A stretch of DNA of 64,000 nt. Origin: Bactrocera neohumeralis. Its lineage: Eukaryota > Arthropoda > Insecta > Diptera > Tephritidae. The translations under genes and the position numbers were made by a program. Shown here piece by piece: positions 1 to 10,599 of this stretch (positions are counted from its first letter, which is position 1; each line of letters opens with the position of its first letter). The stretch is taken from NCBI RefSeq assembly GCF_024586455.1, contig NC_065921.1, positions 71,425,528-71,489,527 of the forward strand, given 5' to 3'. Under the pieces are notes generated by a model. It searched no databases and was not told the origin of the DNA. It was given only the letters and a program-made list of their open reading frames with translations.

Positions 1-277
1 CATCTCAAGCCGCCAATAAAATTTGTGCAGTTTATGGACCCGATACAGTTTCCATTTCCACCGCACAACGATGGTTTCAACGTTTTCGTTCTGGTGTAGA
101 GGTGGTCGAAGATGCGCCACGCTCCGGAAGGCCTGTCGTCGAAAATTGCGATAAAATCGCTGAATTGCTCGAAAGAGACCGGCATAGTAGCAGCCGTTGC
201 ATCGGTCAAGAGCTGGGCATGATTCATCAAAAATTCATTTCAATTTCAATAAAAAAAAAATTCAAGACTTATGTTTA
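1..277 (+). mobile_element. mariner deletion derivative, cut by the window start
   Basis: The + strand encodes the helix-turn-helix half of a mariner transposase (residues reading AANKICAVYGPDTVSISTAQ, then a WFQRFRSG and DAPRSGRPVVEN block). It stops abruptly at a short A-rich seam (IHQKFISISIKKK) instead of running into the catalytic domain. The copy at 28399-28935 (opposite strand) has the same seam, so both descend from one internally deleted ancestor. The 5' part lies outside the window. The distal terminal repeat appears lost or shortened after about 277. It cannot encode an active transposase. Confidence 0.8.
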
Positions 278-845
278 ATTATATCCGTCATTCTGGTTGA
301 CGTAGATATGTCTTAAGTAGTCTGCTCATGATTTTCCCTTTCCCTTCATTATACGATTCAGCAGTGATGTCTGGATGTACTTCCCCTGGCACTAATGACC
401 TATGAATATAATCAGCCCTTACTTATTTGTTATACATTAAAATAGATTAGACTCTTTGTAGTAATAGCTATATGTGTGTATATGTAATTTTTTTTTTCAA
501 ATAAAGTTTTTTTCAAATCACTCATGCACCAAATTTTAGTAATTTCAAATTGTACATTCGATATGTGCCACTTTTTGGGCGAATTGATGCAATTACATCA
601 CAAATTGATTCCAACAACAAGTACGCCGTTGCAATTATATTGCCGATATTTTTATGCCCAAATAAATTATGTAATAATAGCGAAAGAGTTTTCCAAAAAT
701 TGTCAAAGTCATTTCGGCACATTTGATCTAATTCGATTGATAAGCGGTAATTGTTGTACGGAATGTGTGGTGCACAAAAAAACGCCGCATATGTGACCAT
801 GAAACAAACGCTTTCATGCATATGTATATATATTATATATATATT

Positions 846-878
<33 letters not shown>

Positions 879-1140
879 GTTTATGTGCAGTTAGGTGAGT
901 ATGTATGCATATGCAAATAATATTCGCTTTCGCCTGCATCTGTGCTGTAGCCACTCTGGCGTATGAGCAACCTCGTAACTCATCGAGCAAAACAGAGTGA
1001 AATCAAACAAAAAAGAAACAAACATTTTTATTGCACGCGTGGACAAATCAGCTAAGTGCTCCCCCGAATAACTGGAGTAGAGCGTATTTTCCTGTGTATA
1101 CAAATTAGGCAGGGTTGCACAAAAGATTTGATTTTCTCTG
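278..1140. other. AT-rich interval, no gene recognised
   Basis: Short ORFs on both strands overlap here (for example 524-796 +) but have no recognisable domain, no consistent coding bias and no splice context. A TA microsatellite occupies 821-882. Confidence 0.5.
821..882. repeat. (TA)n microsatellite
   Basis: About 60 bp of nearly pure TATATA with scattered TTT interruptions. Confidence 0.9.
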
Positions 1141-1153
1141 TTCTCTGTAAGAC

Positions 1154-1255
1154 TGTGTAACTAAAATTTCGCTCGAAAATCCTTTTGTCCAAATATTTTT
1201 TTTCTAGATTGGTAGGATTGTCAGTTACATCTATGCCAAATGTCATATCAAAATA
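1154..1255 (+). mobile_element. solo left end of a mariner
   Basis: The stretch starting AAATTTCGCTCGAAAATCC and running through TTTTTTTCTAGATTGGTAGG closely matches the left end of the mariner at 55538 and the remnant at 43785. No transposase follows, because a different mariner end starts at 1274. It appears to be an orphaned terminus. Confidence 0.5.
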
Positions 1256-1273
1256 ATCAACATTTTTTAATAT

Positions 1274-1735
1274 ACAGGGTTTGTCCGAAAAGTAATAGGA
1301 CTGATTTTCTTCTTACTTACCCAGATGTTGATTTAGCAAGAAGTTATATGTTTCGGGGGCATCAGGCCATTTTGGAGGACCGGGAAGAGGTCGCTGATGA
1401 AGACTGAAAAACGATGCTCATTGCCTTTTGCACCACGATAACGCCCCGGGTCACATCGCCTTTCTTGTGAACATCTATGTAACCAAAACTGGCATCCCAA
1501 CGCCTGTGCAGACGCCCTATAGCTCAGATGTGGCCCCCCCTTTTTCATGTTTCCTTGCCTGAAAAAGCCGATGAAAGGCAAGATCTGAACAATTTTGAGA
1601 CGATAGAGGGGATCCAAGCAGCATGCTCCTCAGCTCTCACGGCTTTCCGGAGAATGCCCTTCAATGCTTGGAAATCGCGCTGGCAGCGCTGCATCGACGT
1701 TAATTTTGAAATTTATTTTTACGGACAAACCCTTG
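1274..1735 (+). mobile_element. mariner internal-deletion derivative (about 460 bp)
   Basis: The left end ACAGGGTTTGTCCGAAAA and the inverse complement of the right end (CAAGGGTTTGTCCGTAAAA) form imperfect terminal inverted repeats. Between them is only the C-terminal part of a mariner transposase. The second catalytic motif reads LHHDNAPGH, followed by TPYSSDVAPP, a KKPMKGK block and a tail ending WKSRWQRCID. The helix-turn-helix domain and first catalytic Asp are absent, and frames change near the YSSDVAPP motif. It is non-autonomous and dead. It directly abuts a LINE RNase H remnant on the right. Confidence 0.75.
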
Positions 1736-1736
1736 G

Positions 1737-2100
1737 AAAAGCGGCTGCAGATGTACTGGGTTCCAGACTACATAGGAATTCCGCTAAACGAAAAAGCTGA
1801 TGAGATTGATAAAGATGCTATCCGCCTGGCTACCGAACCAAAAAATACTCACACACAAATTTCCGAAAGGGCTGGCAGATGGATCAGAGAGATATGGAAT
1901 GCTTTAAAACATGTAAGATCATCAAGATCCCTTCCGGGAGCTCCAAAGAAAAATACGGAAAGTCATAAAATATACGCTGGAACAGCTGCTCTTCTTCTGT
2001 CAGCCTTATCCAGAACCCGCTCCGAGATATCTGGAGCTTCGCAGTTCAATGGACTAGATGAAGTATCAAACTTACTATCAAGTCGCTTTTAAAATTCTAA
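1737..2100 (+). pseudogene. LINE RNase H / 3' end remnant (R1/LOA/I-like)
   Basis: The frame running into 2092 reads KRLQMYWVPDYIGIPLNEKADEI, the conserved final RNase H block (WVPGH.G..GNEKADELA in the family). It ends with FNGLDEVSNL, a tail shared with the remnant at 49095-49870. This is the 3' end of a non-LTR retrotransposon, 5' truncated by the adjacent mariner derivative. The RNase H active-site His of the WVPGH motif is replaced (WVPDY). The LINE clade is inferred from the presence of RNase H. Confidence 0.7.
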
Positions 2101-2598
2101 AAAAATATTTTGCATCTTTGTTCCAAAAAATTCTGACTTCAAAATAAAATTTGTGCATTAAAAGTTTAAGAACCGCTGTAATAACCAAATAAATAGTTAA
2201 TCGGTTAGAAAGGCAAGTGACCGCTCATTTAGCCATGTAGCTAATAGAGCGCAAACCATTTAAATGCGTACGAGCATATTCGTCCGTCCGCCAAAAATTC
2301 CATTTGACGATTATATCTGAGTGACAGGCGCATGAGGCAGCGAATTTGACAACATACGCAAATGCAAATAGACCCACGCATCCACATCCACATGCGCCAT
2401 ATATTATTTGTATGTTTATCTTTTATTTTTGATTGCTTTGCAATTGTGTGCCACTAATGACAATTGGCCACTTAATTGTCCAAATTGCGGAGCGGAAAGG
2501 CAAATGAAGGACAACGCAAATGGCCAATGGCAACAGTTGACAAAAAGTCAAACTAAATGGGTATAACCAAAATGATTGTTCACAATAAAAAAAAAAAA
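2101..2598. other. AT-rich spacer, nothing recognised
   Basis: No ORF with a recognisable motif. The sequence looks like ordinary fly intergenic DNA. Confidence 0.5.
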
Positions 2599-3030
2599 AC
2601 AAGAAAAACAGTAACTACGGCTATAATACCCTTCATAGAATTTCTTATAGCTCAAAAGGTTTAAAAAGGAAGTAATTTGTATGGAAGCTATATGTTACAG
2701 TGATTTCATCTGAAAAATATATTCAGTGATTAAAGCGCTGCGTTGGCTATTAAGCGATGTCGAATTTCGTGAAGTTATCTCGTTAAATGAAAAAAAGTTT
2801 TCCATACAAGAACTTGATTTCGATCGTTCAGTTTGTATGGCAGCCATATGCTATAGTGTTGCGAAATCACCCGTTTCGACAAATAAGCAGCCTCCAAAAG
2901 AGAAAATAATGTGTGTAAAATTTCAGTTCGATATCTCAAAAACTGAGGGACTAGTTTGCGCATATAAAGAAGTTCAGACGGAGAGATGGACATGGCTAAA
3001 ATAACTCAGTTCATTACGCTGACCCCTTCT
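2599..3030 (-). mobile_element. family Y (DINE-1-like Helentron-associated) copy
   Basis: Read on the minus strand it runs from a decayed AGCCATGTCC region through GTCCCTCAGTTTTTGAGAT, CATACAAACTGAACGATCG and CATACAAGTTCTTG blocks to a 3' end ...GTTTTTCTTGTT. This matches the consensus visible in the copies at 39365 and 53831. The 5' end is missing and the 3' hairpin has decayed. Family Y resembles Drosophila DINE-1/INE-1 in my memory of that consensus. Confidence 0.75.
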
Positions 3031-3369
3031 GACTGTCGCAAAGGTGGATGTAAATCTTCAAAAGATATTGACAAGTATGCCCGATTCACCCGCTTGCCCA
3101 CAAACCTGTGTTTCGTGTTTCCCTGCGGAATTACCTGTAGGCTTTCCTTCACAGGACGGGAATTTTATATGTAATAAAAGCTCTTTTATATGTAAGTTCT
3201 TATGTTGTCATACGTTTAGCTTGCAGCTTCTCGCGACTGCACTCTCGGTATTACAGGAACTTCGCCTTCTTGTTTCCATAAACTTTATTCTACATACAAT
3301 TCAAATCCCATGCTTAAGGGAGAAGTTAGCTTAAAACTTATTAAGTCCATTGAACGTATTGGTAGGGGT
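3031..3369. other. spacer, nothing recognised
   Basis: Overlapping ORFs here (2986-3334 +) carry no domain I recognise. It may be the untranslated 3' part of the adjacent R1-like LINE. Confidence 0.4.
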
Positions 3370-4490
3370 TTTCCTAGTTTGTCGGAAAGTATTTGACTTT
3401 CGTTTTGAAACACATTATATAATATATTATAACTACGTGATCCGCTGTTTCGATACAATTTTCGCAGTGCATGCAGTAAGGAGATTCAACATGTTTGAAT
3501 TTATGCAGATAGCTATTGAAGCAGGTCAGATAAAAAATCAGAGAGTGGGTCCACTTTGCTTCCATTTCTGCCATTACCAGAGTCACTTTTCATCAATTTT
3601 CGGCAGCCCTTGTGTATATTGGCTAGGTGCTTTGTTAGCCCTCATGTCTCGGACTGATGGGCAACGCCCTGCTGCTATATCTATGGGTACTCTTCCCGAT
3701 ACTGTTCTGAATGTTCTGAATGAGCAGCAGGTTCTTAATGATGACAATTTGTGTACCGAAGCAACTTCTTTCATGTAACAATGAGCTATGTCTAGTAGCA
3801 GATAACCGAATTGGCGTAAAGAATAATCGAACTACTGACACTTGTCAGCAGCTTTCTCACTAATTGTCTGGGGTTCGCATATTCGGCATTATTCTAGCAA
3901 TTGCCGACACAGACCTCGCAGTTTTGGTGGGTGTGACTATTAGGCGCTGCTTGAATGAAAGTCTGTGATCCGGGATTACTGCCAGATATTTGAGGTGAGT
4001 GCTCTATTTCATGGTATGTTCATGAATACAAATTTCAATTGTTTCAACTCTCTTACGAGTAGTCTCTCCCGTTTTGTGAGCAGCTAGTTGTAAGCCAGCA
4101 ATCTCGAGCCATTTTTTAACATTGCTGTTGCTTTCATTACACTTGTTCCTCGCCTCGTCAAGGGTTTTCGCTACAACTGCGACCGCAATGTCTTACTATC
4201 TTGTCCATAACTGGCATCGCGACTCTCAGATTACTATTGTACATTACGTTCCTGAGTACAGGGCCGACAACTGACCCTTGCGGAACACCGCCTGTAACTT
4301 TGTACGTTTCCGGTTCAAATTCTGTGTCGTCTACCAGTACTCAGTTTTCGAAATAAGACAGTCCGAAACCTTTAACTCTGTCAGAGCTTTAAGAATTAGA
4401 GTCCAGTTCTCTGAGTTGAAGACGTTTTTAATGTCCATGACAATGACTATGCAGTATTGTTTGTCCCTCCAATGCCCTGTTGAGGGTATA
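3370..4490 (-). pseudogene. R1-like non-LTR retrotransposon remnant (RT thumb and zinc-knuckle tail)
   Basis: Read on the minus strand across several frames: a DIKNVFNSENW block, then VTGGVPQGSVVGP (the RT motif family GVPQGSVLGP), then VAKTLDEAR, WLEIAGLQLAAHKTG and a KYLAVIPD block. It ends with YLHKFKHVESPYCMHC followed by ENCIETADHV, the C..C..H..C motif downstream of the RT in R1-type elements. Stops and frameshifts separate the blocks and the YADD box is lost, so it is dead. Clade assignment rests on the C-terminal Cys-His motif and is inferred. Confidence 0.75.
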
Positions 4491-5879
4491 AAAATGCGTG
4501 CGTGTTTGCATACGCGCTTACGGCGCAGGTGGTGAGTTGGTGTGGGTTGACGCCTGCACATGTGTGTGCTTTTCCAAACATTTTTCTATTCGGAAGGACA
4601 GTGGACATGACAAATACTATGTGGCTGGATGTCGTCATTTGCAATTGTCCGAAAAATTGTCCTTCCGCGTTAATGCACACGCACGAAGGGCTGTTCGCTC
4701 GTACACCTGTCATGTTGACGCGTTGCAAAGTGCCGTGCGTGTGGGGGGGGGGGGGCACAAACGAGGTGATTAACGCATGTACTCGCATTGGCTTACCCTC
4801 TCCACCGCGACTACATATTGCGCGCTGTTTTAGCCAAATGTGTGTGTTTTAGCCGAAATTGCTTTTGTGGCCGCCGAAATTTTGTGTGTGGACTTATACG
4901 ACGCACTTAAGCAGGCGTGGGCGTCGCAAGCGGGGGGAGAAGTAAATTACAGTGAATTGGAAATTTCGTGTTTGTTGCAAATGTCCATTTCATATACAAT
5001 ATGTTTGGCCCATAGATAGATAGGACATGAATTGTCATTGGTGATTGCCGGCCGTTCGGTTATAGCTTTGGTGCTGTTTTTTGGTGGCAATTGCGGCAGA
5101 TGTGGTGCTGGTGGTGTGCGTGTGTTGGTGGTGCCTTAGAGGTCTTGGCGTCAATTAATAATTCATGCATGACACACATGTTGGTCTTCAATTTGTGGTT
5201 CGCGCACCCCAAACCAATGCTCGTACACCCCAACTACGCTAGTTCGCTTTAGAAGTTTGGCGTTTTTTGGTTATTTTTTTTATAACGGTTGTTATGGCAT
5301 GTAAATTGTTAAAGGATTACGCGGATTTTGAAATATCAAAAAAAAAAATGTTATATTTTTTTTTTGGAAATACATACATAAATCTAAAATATTTTCCAAA
5401 GTTTCATAACCATCGCAATAATAGTATAGGAGAGGTGTGCATCGTTAGACTAGACCGGTCGTCTACTTCAATCATTGATTGTGTTTTTCTCGAAACATCG
5501 TTTTCAAAGTCGGTGGTCAAGATTTCTCGGAAACTTGTAAAGCGATCTTATTGAAAATTTTCAGAGTTCTTCAGAGTCCAGTTTTTTTGATTCTAATAAT
5601 TTTTTCAGGGAAATTTGTGGAAAAATTAGACATAAAATCTTTTTGTTAAGTTTTCAACTTTGCCAAAAATTCACTTTTGTTTTTTTTTTCAAATCGTTAA
5701 TCACAGTCTATACTAACCGATGAAATTTACTTTTTCACGAACTGACTAAAATTTCTTGGAAATGAGGAAAGCGATCACCTGATGGATACCACAAAGTTCG
5801 CTCCAATTTTGAAGAAGACTCTATTTCACTGCAGATCTATGTTGCGGTGAAAATATTTATGAATTAATTTCGAGGAATG
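4491..5879. other. unique-looking noncoding DNA
   Basis: Contains GT/TG-rich tracts, a G run near 4743-4754 and T-rich tracts after 5260. The ORFs at 4447-4852 run through low-complexity GTGTG sequence in several frames on both strands and have no domain. No splice-supported exon is seen. Confidence 0.4.
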
Positions 5880-7394
5880 GTGCCGAATTGACAGTCCTTG
5901 GTCGGATAATAACCCGAGTCCATTCCAGTTACTTAGATCCGACTGTAGTAGGAATGGAAAGATCTATCTAAGCCATCAAAATACTGAGAAACTGTTACCA
6001 GCGGTTCCTTCAAATTTCTTTTGCCCAAATCTTCAAATCTTCAGTCCAAAGTGGACTGAAGTTACTGCCATTATGTTGACTTTTTAGACTCTCGATCAAA
6101 AGTAATACTTTAAAAATCATTTTAAACCCTACAGCGAGCGATGATAACGGTCTGTGATGAGAGGCCGCTTAACTGTCTACATACCCCTCCAAATAGGATT
6201 AGAGGAGATTTATATAATTGTCTTCTCCTCTCCCACGAAGTAAGATTTTGTCTAGTGGTCCCCTGGAAGAGACTTGAGATGGGAGTAGGTGAGGTTTAGC
6301 GAAATAAAGTTCCGCACTTCGGCTTTCGACGTTTCCTCTTACTATAAAAAATACGGTTAGGTCACCGATATGATAACCTTTGGTCGGATAAAATCCGGGT
6401 CTCGTAGAACCAGCTGTCGTGTATCGGGTCGGGTATTGCACCACCGCTTTTATTGCCCCATTAAACCAACCCACTTAATACTCCTTTCCAGATCTGACCC
6501 TATCGAAACAGCAGGTTTCCTGGAACTTTAGATGATTTTTACTAACTTTGAGAACTAAATATATGAGCTTATGATGATAAAACAGCAACTTCAATGTCAG
6601 TGACTAAGTTGACTACGGCGTTTGGTCAAAATGTTTATTAGGCCCCCATATTCTAATGTTACGAATACTACACATGCTTGTGTTGGTACTCGAAGGATCA
6701 ATTAGAGATGGGCCTCAATTCACTTGCAATTTGAAAAGCGTACCAACTAAGTTTAGTTAAGAGATCGATCCTGTGATAAAGCTTTACAAAGATCTCACTT
6801 GAACAACTGAGAACGACGGTCCATTGGGAAACCTAACACTCAACACACAAGTATTAATCGTAAGGATCCCAATAAATCTACCAAGCGATTTTAGCCTGGT
6901 GAGATGTGTCAACTGCAGTCTTACTGGACAATGGAAAAATGTCATATAAACTAATGAAAATGAAAAATGCCGAGTCTGTTATCGTAGTCTCAATCCATAA
7001 CACTTGAGCGTTCACATTACATTTGATCGAAATGAAGTTGTTGTGTGGACAACTTTCTTACTTGGCAAGTTCAATTTATATTATATCTATGATCTCCCAG
7101 TTATCATAAGGATATTTTGACACCCTTCTGAGTTATAAAAAATATCCCTGTGTAGGGTAGAAGTTCAACGGATTTTCTTGGTTTTTTTTTGATCTAAGGT
7201 CTTTTCTCTAGACTTATAGATCTCTCTTTCTAAATTTATAAGACATAGATTTCGAATGATTTCAAATTGAATCAAAATCATATAGTATTCGACTAAAATA
7301 CATCAATCGTTCAGAGGGGTTTCAATTAATTTTACTGCAAGTATAAGAAGATGTTCCTTTTCATTGGGGGTGTTTTTTTACGTGGCGGGTCCCG
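5880..7394. other. repeat-like DNA of unknown class
   Basis: Two related segments, near 5910-5960 and 6378-6425, share the phrase TTGGTCGGATAA followed by CCGGGTC/CCCGAGTC and a GTAGAACC/GATCCGAC block. A segment near 6745-6840 resembles 21863-21950 (AGTTAAGAGGTCGATAC type). These look like old dispersed repeats. No coding motif was found. Confidence 0.35.
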
Positions 7395-7612
7395 TACCCA
7401 GCGCACAACCCTATGTAGGGGATGTTTCGCCTTCTCATTTTAGCTCGCCTTCGAAGGGATGGAAAGACCAGGTGGAGAGGGACTTGGCTATACTTGTAAT
7501 CTCCAATTGGCGCCACGTAGCGAAAAGAAGAAACGACTGGCGCGCTGTTGTTAACTCGGCTATAATCGCGTAAGCGGTGTCTACGCCAATTAAGAAGAAG
7601 ATAAGAAGATGT
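7395..7612 (+). pseudogene. LINE 3' end (RTE/jockey-like) with GAA-rich tail
   Basis: From about 7448 the frame reads WKDQVERDLAILVISNWRHV then AKRRNDWRAVVNSA, the C-terminal block of an endonuclease-reverse transcriptase LINE. It is followed by GTGTCTACGCCAATTAAGAAGAAG. The same end occurs at 33160-33275 (+) and 61180-61260 (-). The copy is severely 5' truncated, as expected from target-primed reverse transcription. Immediately upstream (7400-7450) is a segment that recurs inverted at 32541-32597. Confidence 0.75.
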
Positions 7613-7694
7613 TCATGAAAAAGTCTGTTAAACATAATACGGAAGCTTCGAGTTCCTTTTTTTAACGGGTTATCCAACTGGAGGAAATTTCTTT

Positions 7695-8950
7695 AATAGA
7701 ATTTTTTTGACAGATCACGCATCAGTCGTGTCAAGCTGTCATGTTATTTTTGTTCAGTATTGTTTAGCATTTCATCTTGGAAAGACATGCGCCTGAACAA
7801 CATTTACAGGTCGTTTAAGTTTATTCCGAAATTTCATGTTCTGTAAAGAATGTGTTTCGTGCGCTTTGCTCAACTTATAGTCAACATAATTGGTTTACTG
7901 AGCTTACTATATGCAACACCATCGCCCATCTTGAGACCCAGCATTCATTATTGGATAATATCCGCCCGTATAGATAATGTCCAGCACGCAATGAAGAAAA
8001 CATAGCAGTCATGGCTGAGCGTGTATACGAAGACCGTGGAGAGTCGATCCGGTGCCGGTCACAGCAACTCGGACTGACTTATGGAACGACTTGGCGCATT
8101 TTACATCGAGATCTTAAATTTTTTTTTTTTTTAATTGAAAAGGTAATTTAATTACAATTACAAATTATATACATATATAGCACTAGCGGTTAAGCCATCA
8201 AAAAGCGTACAAAATACTACTTGTGCAAGAACTGAAGCCATTAGACAATCCAAGCGACATCGTTTCGCTCTATGGGATCTTGAAAAGTTCCATGAAGATC
8301 CGACGTTTTCCAGTCCAATTTTGTTAAGCGATGAGGCTCATTCTGGCTCAATGAGTATGTACACAAGCAAAATGGCCACATTCGGGGCGATGAGCAATCT
8401 GAAGAGACTTAAGAGCTGTTATTTCATTCAGTAAGAACAACGGTTTGGTGTGGTTTGTGGGCCGGTAGAATCATTGGTCCATATTTCTTCCAAAATGATA
8501 CCGGTGATCTCGGCGACATTTGGTTTCAATAAGACTTTCCACACATCGCATCAATCAATAGATTTATTGAGAGAATACTTCGGTGAGCAGATAATTTCAC
8601 GTTTCGGGTCGATTGGCTACCAATATTTTGTGATATTACACCGTTAAACTTTTTCTTATGTGGATATGTAAAGTCTAAAGTCGGATAATCCCGCTTCGAT
8701 CCAGGCCTTGGAGCAAAATTTCATTCACGAGTTACCTGTCGAAAGGTTCGAACGAGTCAGCGAAAATTGAACTCAACGGATGAACCATCTGAGATGCAGC
8801 CGCGTCCAACATTTGAAAGAGATAATCTTCAAAACATAAAGGCCGAAGAATACTCGTATTCTTTCGAATGATAATAAACATTTCCCATTAAAGTTGAATT
8901 ATCTGTTTTTTTTTTCTTTAAAAAAGTAGGGGCCATCGAAATGGATCTCA
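7695..8950 (+). mobile_element. DD41D mariner-like element, degenerate
   Basis: Recognisable pieces in order: an N-terminal MAERVYEDRGESIR helix-turn-helix region, RSQQLGLTYGTTWRIL, a VQELKPLD linker, a degenerate acidic first motif near 8330, GGCGACATTTGGTTTCAATAAG where the second motif (FQQDGAT) should be but 10-11 bp are deleted, then THQSIDLLREYFGEQIISRF. The right end is near AAAAAAGTAGGGGCCATCG (about 8920-8942). A poly-T tract and AT-rich insertion interrupt it at 8120-8190. Many frameshifts, so dead. The same subfamily recurs at 23560, 26660, 45159 and 51405. Confidence 0.8.
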
Positions 8951-10100
8951 CTTCCTTGCTTTTATCTATTTTTAAATAAAAATAAAATGTTTTCCATGTT
9001 AATTTTAGGATACCAGTTTCGGCAATGCCATAGCAGCTAACGACTTTGGTCAAGCGTCCCAATGGACCGATTAGGCGATCGACAAATCATCGTTAATAAA
9101 GCTATTAAAAATAAGTGTTGTTAGTATAAAATGGAAAATGCCGTTAAAATTCGAATACTTCATATTGGTCATTGGTCATTAGTTTTCAGAAGGCAATTAC
9201 TTGACCGCTACGCACTTTTCCTGAGTAGGTGGGTCAAAACAGATACGGACATTAGAGTTAATGATAGTGCGCCATGTTTGATATTTTAGTCTGCAGATGT
9301 ACATATATACTTACATATGTATGTACGAATGTACAACCATAAATCCTTGGCGTTGGTTACTTCTTAAATGACACTTGTTAGGCGGTGAGTGGGTGTTCGA
9401 TTGGCAACACGCACACATCGTTTTTTTCGTTTTTTTCGTTTTTTTTTATAAATAATAGAAGTGCGGATGAGTGATGCCGATTTAGGACAATGACGGTGTG
9501 AGTTATGTACATATGTATATATACATATTTTATATATAGAATTTCCAAAAAATATAAAAAAATTGTAGCGAAACAAAAAGTAGCCATTAACAGTGCAGCG
9601 TGAGTAAATATGCGGACCCAAATGCGGGAATCAATATGGTCAATAGTACGTCGTTGACATGAAACTCTATCATTAAATAGCCCACATTTCAGGTTTTGCT
9701 TTTTCGGTGTGCAATGGTGGGCTGTCGCAGGTGGGTTGCGACGTTGGCAATGCGCATCAGGCCTTCATGCATTATTAAAAAGTTCTGGCAATTTGCTAAG
9801 TACAAAGTGGTTAGTTTATATTTTGACAAAGTCTACAACAATTTGGCTATAATAATTATGCCTAATGAATAGCAAAATAAGATATCATTCTCTTATAAGC
9901 AATAGAATGGAAAAATACCCCTTTTCTGCTGAGAGTTTTAACATTTCTACGCAGTTCTATTATGTTATGCTTCGAAAATATGTTCGTAAGTGCAGTTTTT
10001 TGTTGAATCATTGCGATAACGACACTCCAAATGTAGTAATAGTTTTTAAACGATATTTTCTGTGCTGTTACAATGGGCTTTTACTGGTTGGTTTATTTAT
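8951..10100. other. AT-rich spacer, nothing recognised
   Basis: Contains an ACATATGTATGTAC microsatellite near 9305-9330 and T-rich runs near 9420-9450. ORFs here are short and domain-free. Confidence 0.5.
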
Positions 10101-10580
10101 TATACTCTGAACAGGGTATATTAAGTTTGTCACGAAGTTTGTAACACCCAGAAGGAATCGTCGGAGACCCTATAAAGTATATATATAAATGATCAGTATG
10201 TCGAGCTGAGTCGATTTAGCCATGTCCGTATGTCTGTCTGTCTGTCTGTCTGTATATATACGAACTAGTCCCTCAGTTTTTAAGATATAGTTTTGAAATT
10301 TTGCAAACGTCATTTTCTCTTCAAGAAGCTGCCCATTTGTCGGAACTGCCGATATCGGACTACTATAACATATAGCTGCCATACAAACTGAGCGATCGGA
10401 ATCAAGTTCTTGTATGGAAAACTTTTACATTTGACAAGATATATTCACGAAATTTGGTACAGATTATTTTCTAAGGCAACAATGTAATCTCTGAAGAAAT
10501 TGGTCAGATCGGTTAACTATAGCATTTAGCTGCCATACAAACTGAACGATCGGAATTAAGTTCTTGTATGGACAAATTTA
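10101..10580 (+). mobile_element. family Y (DINE-1-like) copy, 3' truncated
   Basis: Starts with the 5' near-palindrome TATACTCTGAACAGGGTATA. It continues through the CACGAAGTTTGTAACACCC and CCTATAAAGTATATATA blocks, an AGCCATGTCCG motif and a GTCTGTCTGTCTGTC run. It then has two CATACAAACTGAACGATCGG-type blocks and stops before the 3' hairpin. Confidence 0.85.
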
Positions 10581-10599
10581 GTACTTTCCTTTTTATAAT

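Noticed and set aside
4447..4852. Four overlapping ORFs of 85-116 codons around GT-rich sequence.
   Set aside because: They lie on both strands over the same GTGTG/GGGGG tracts, which explains their openness.
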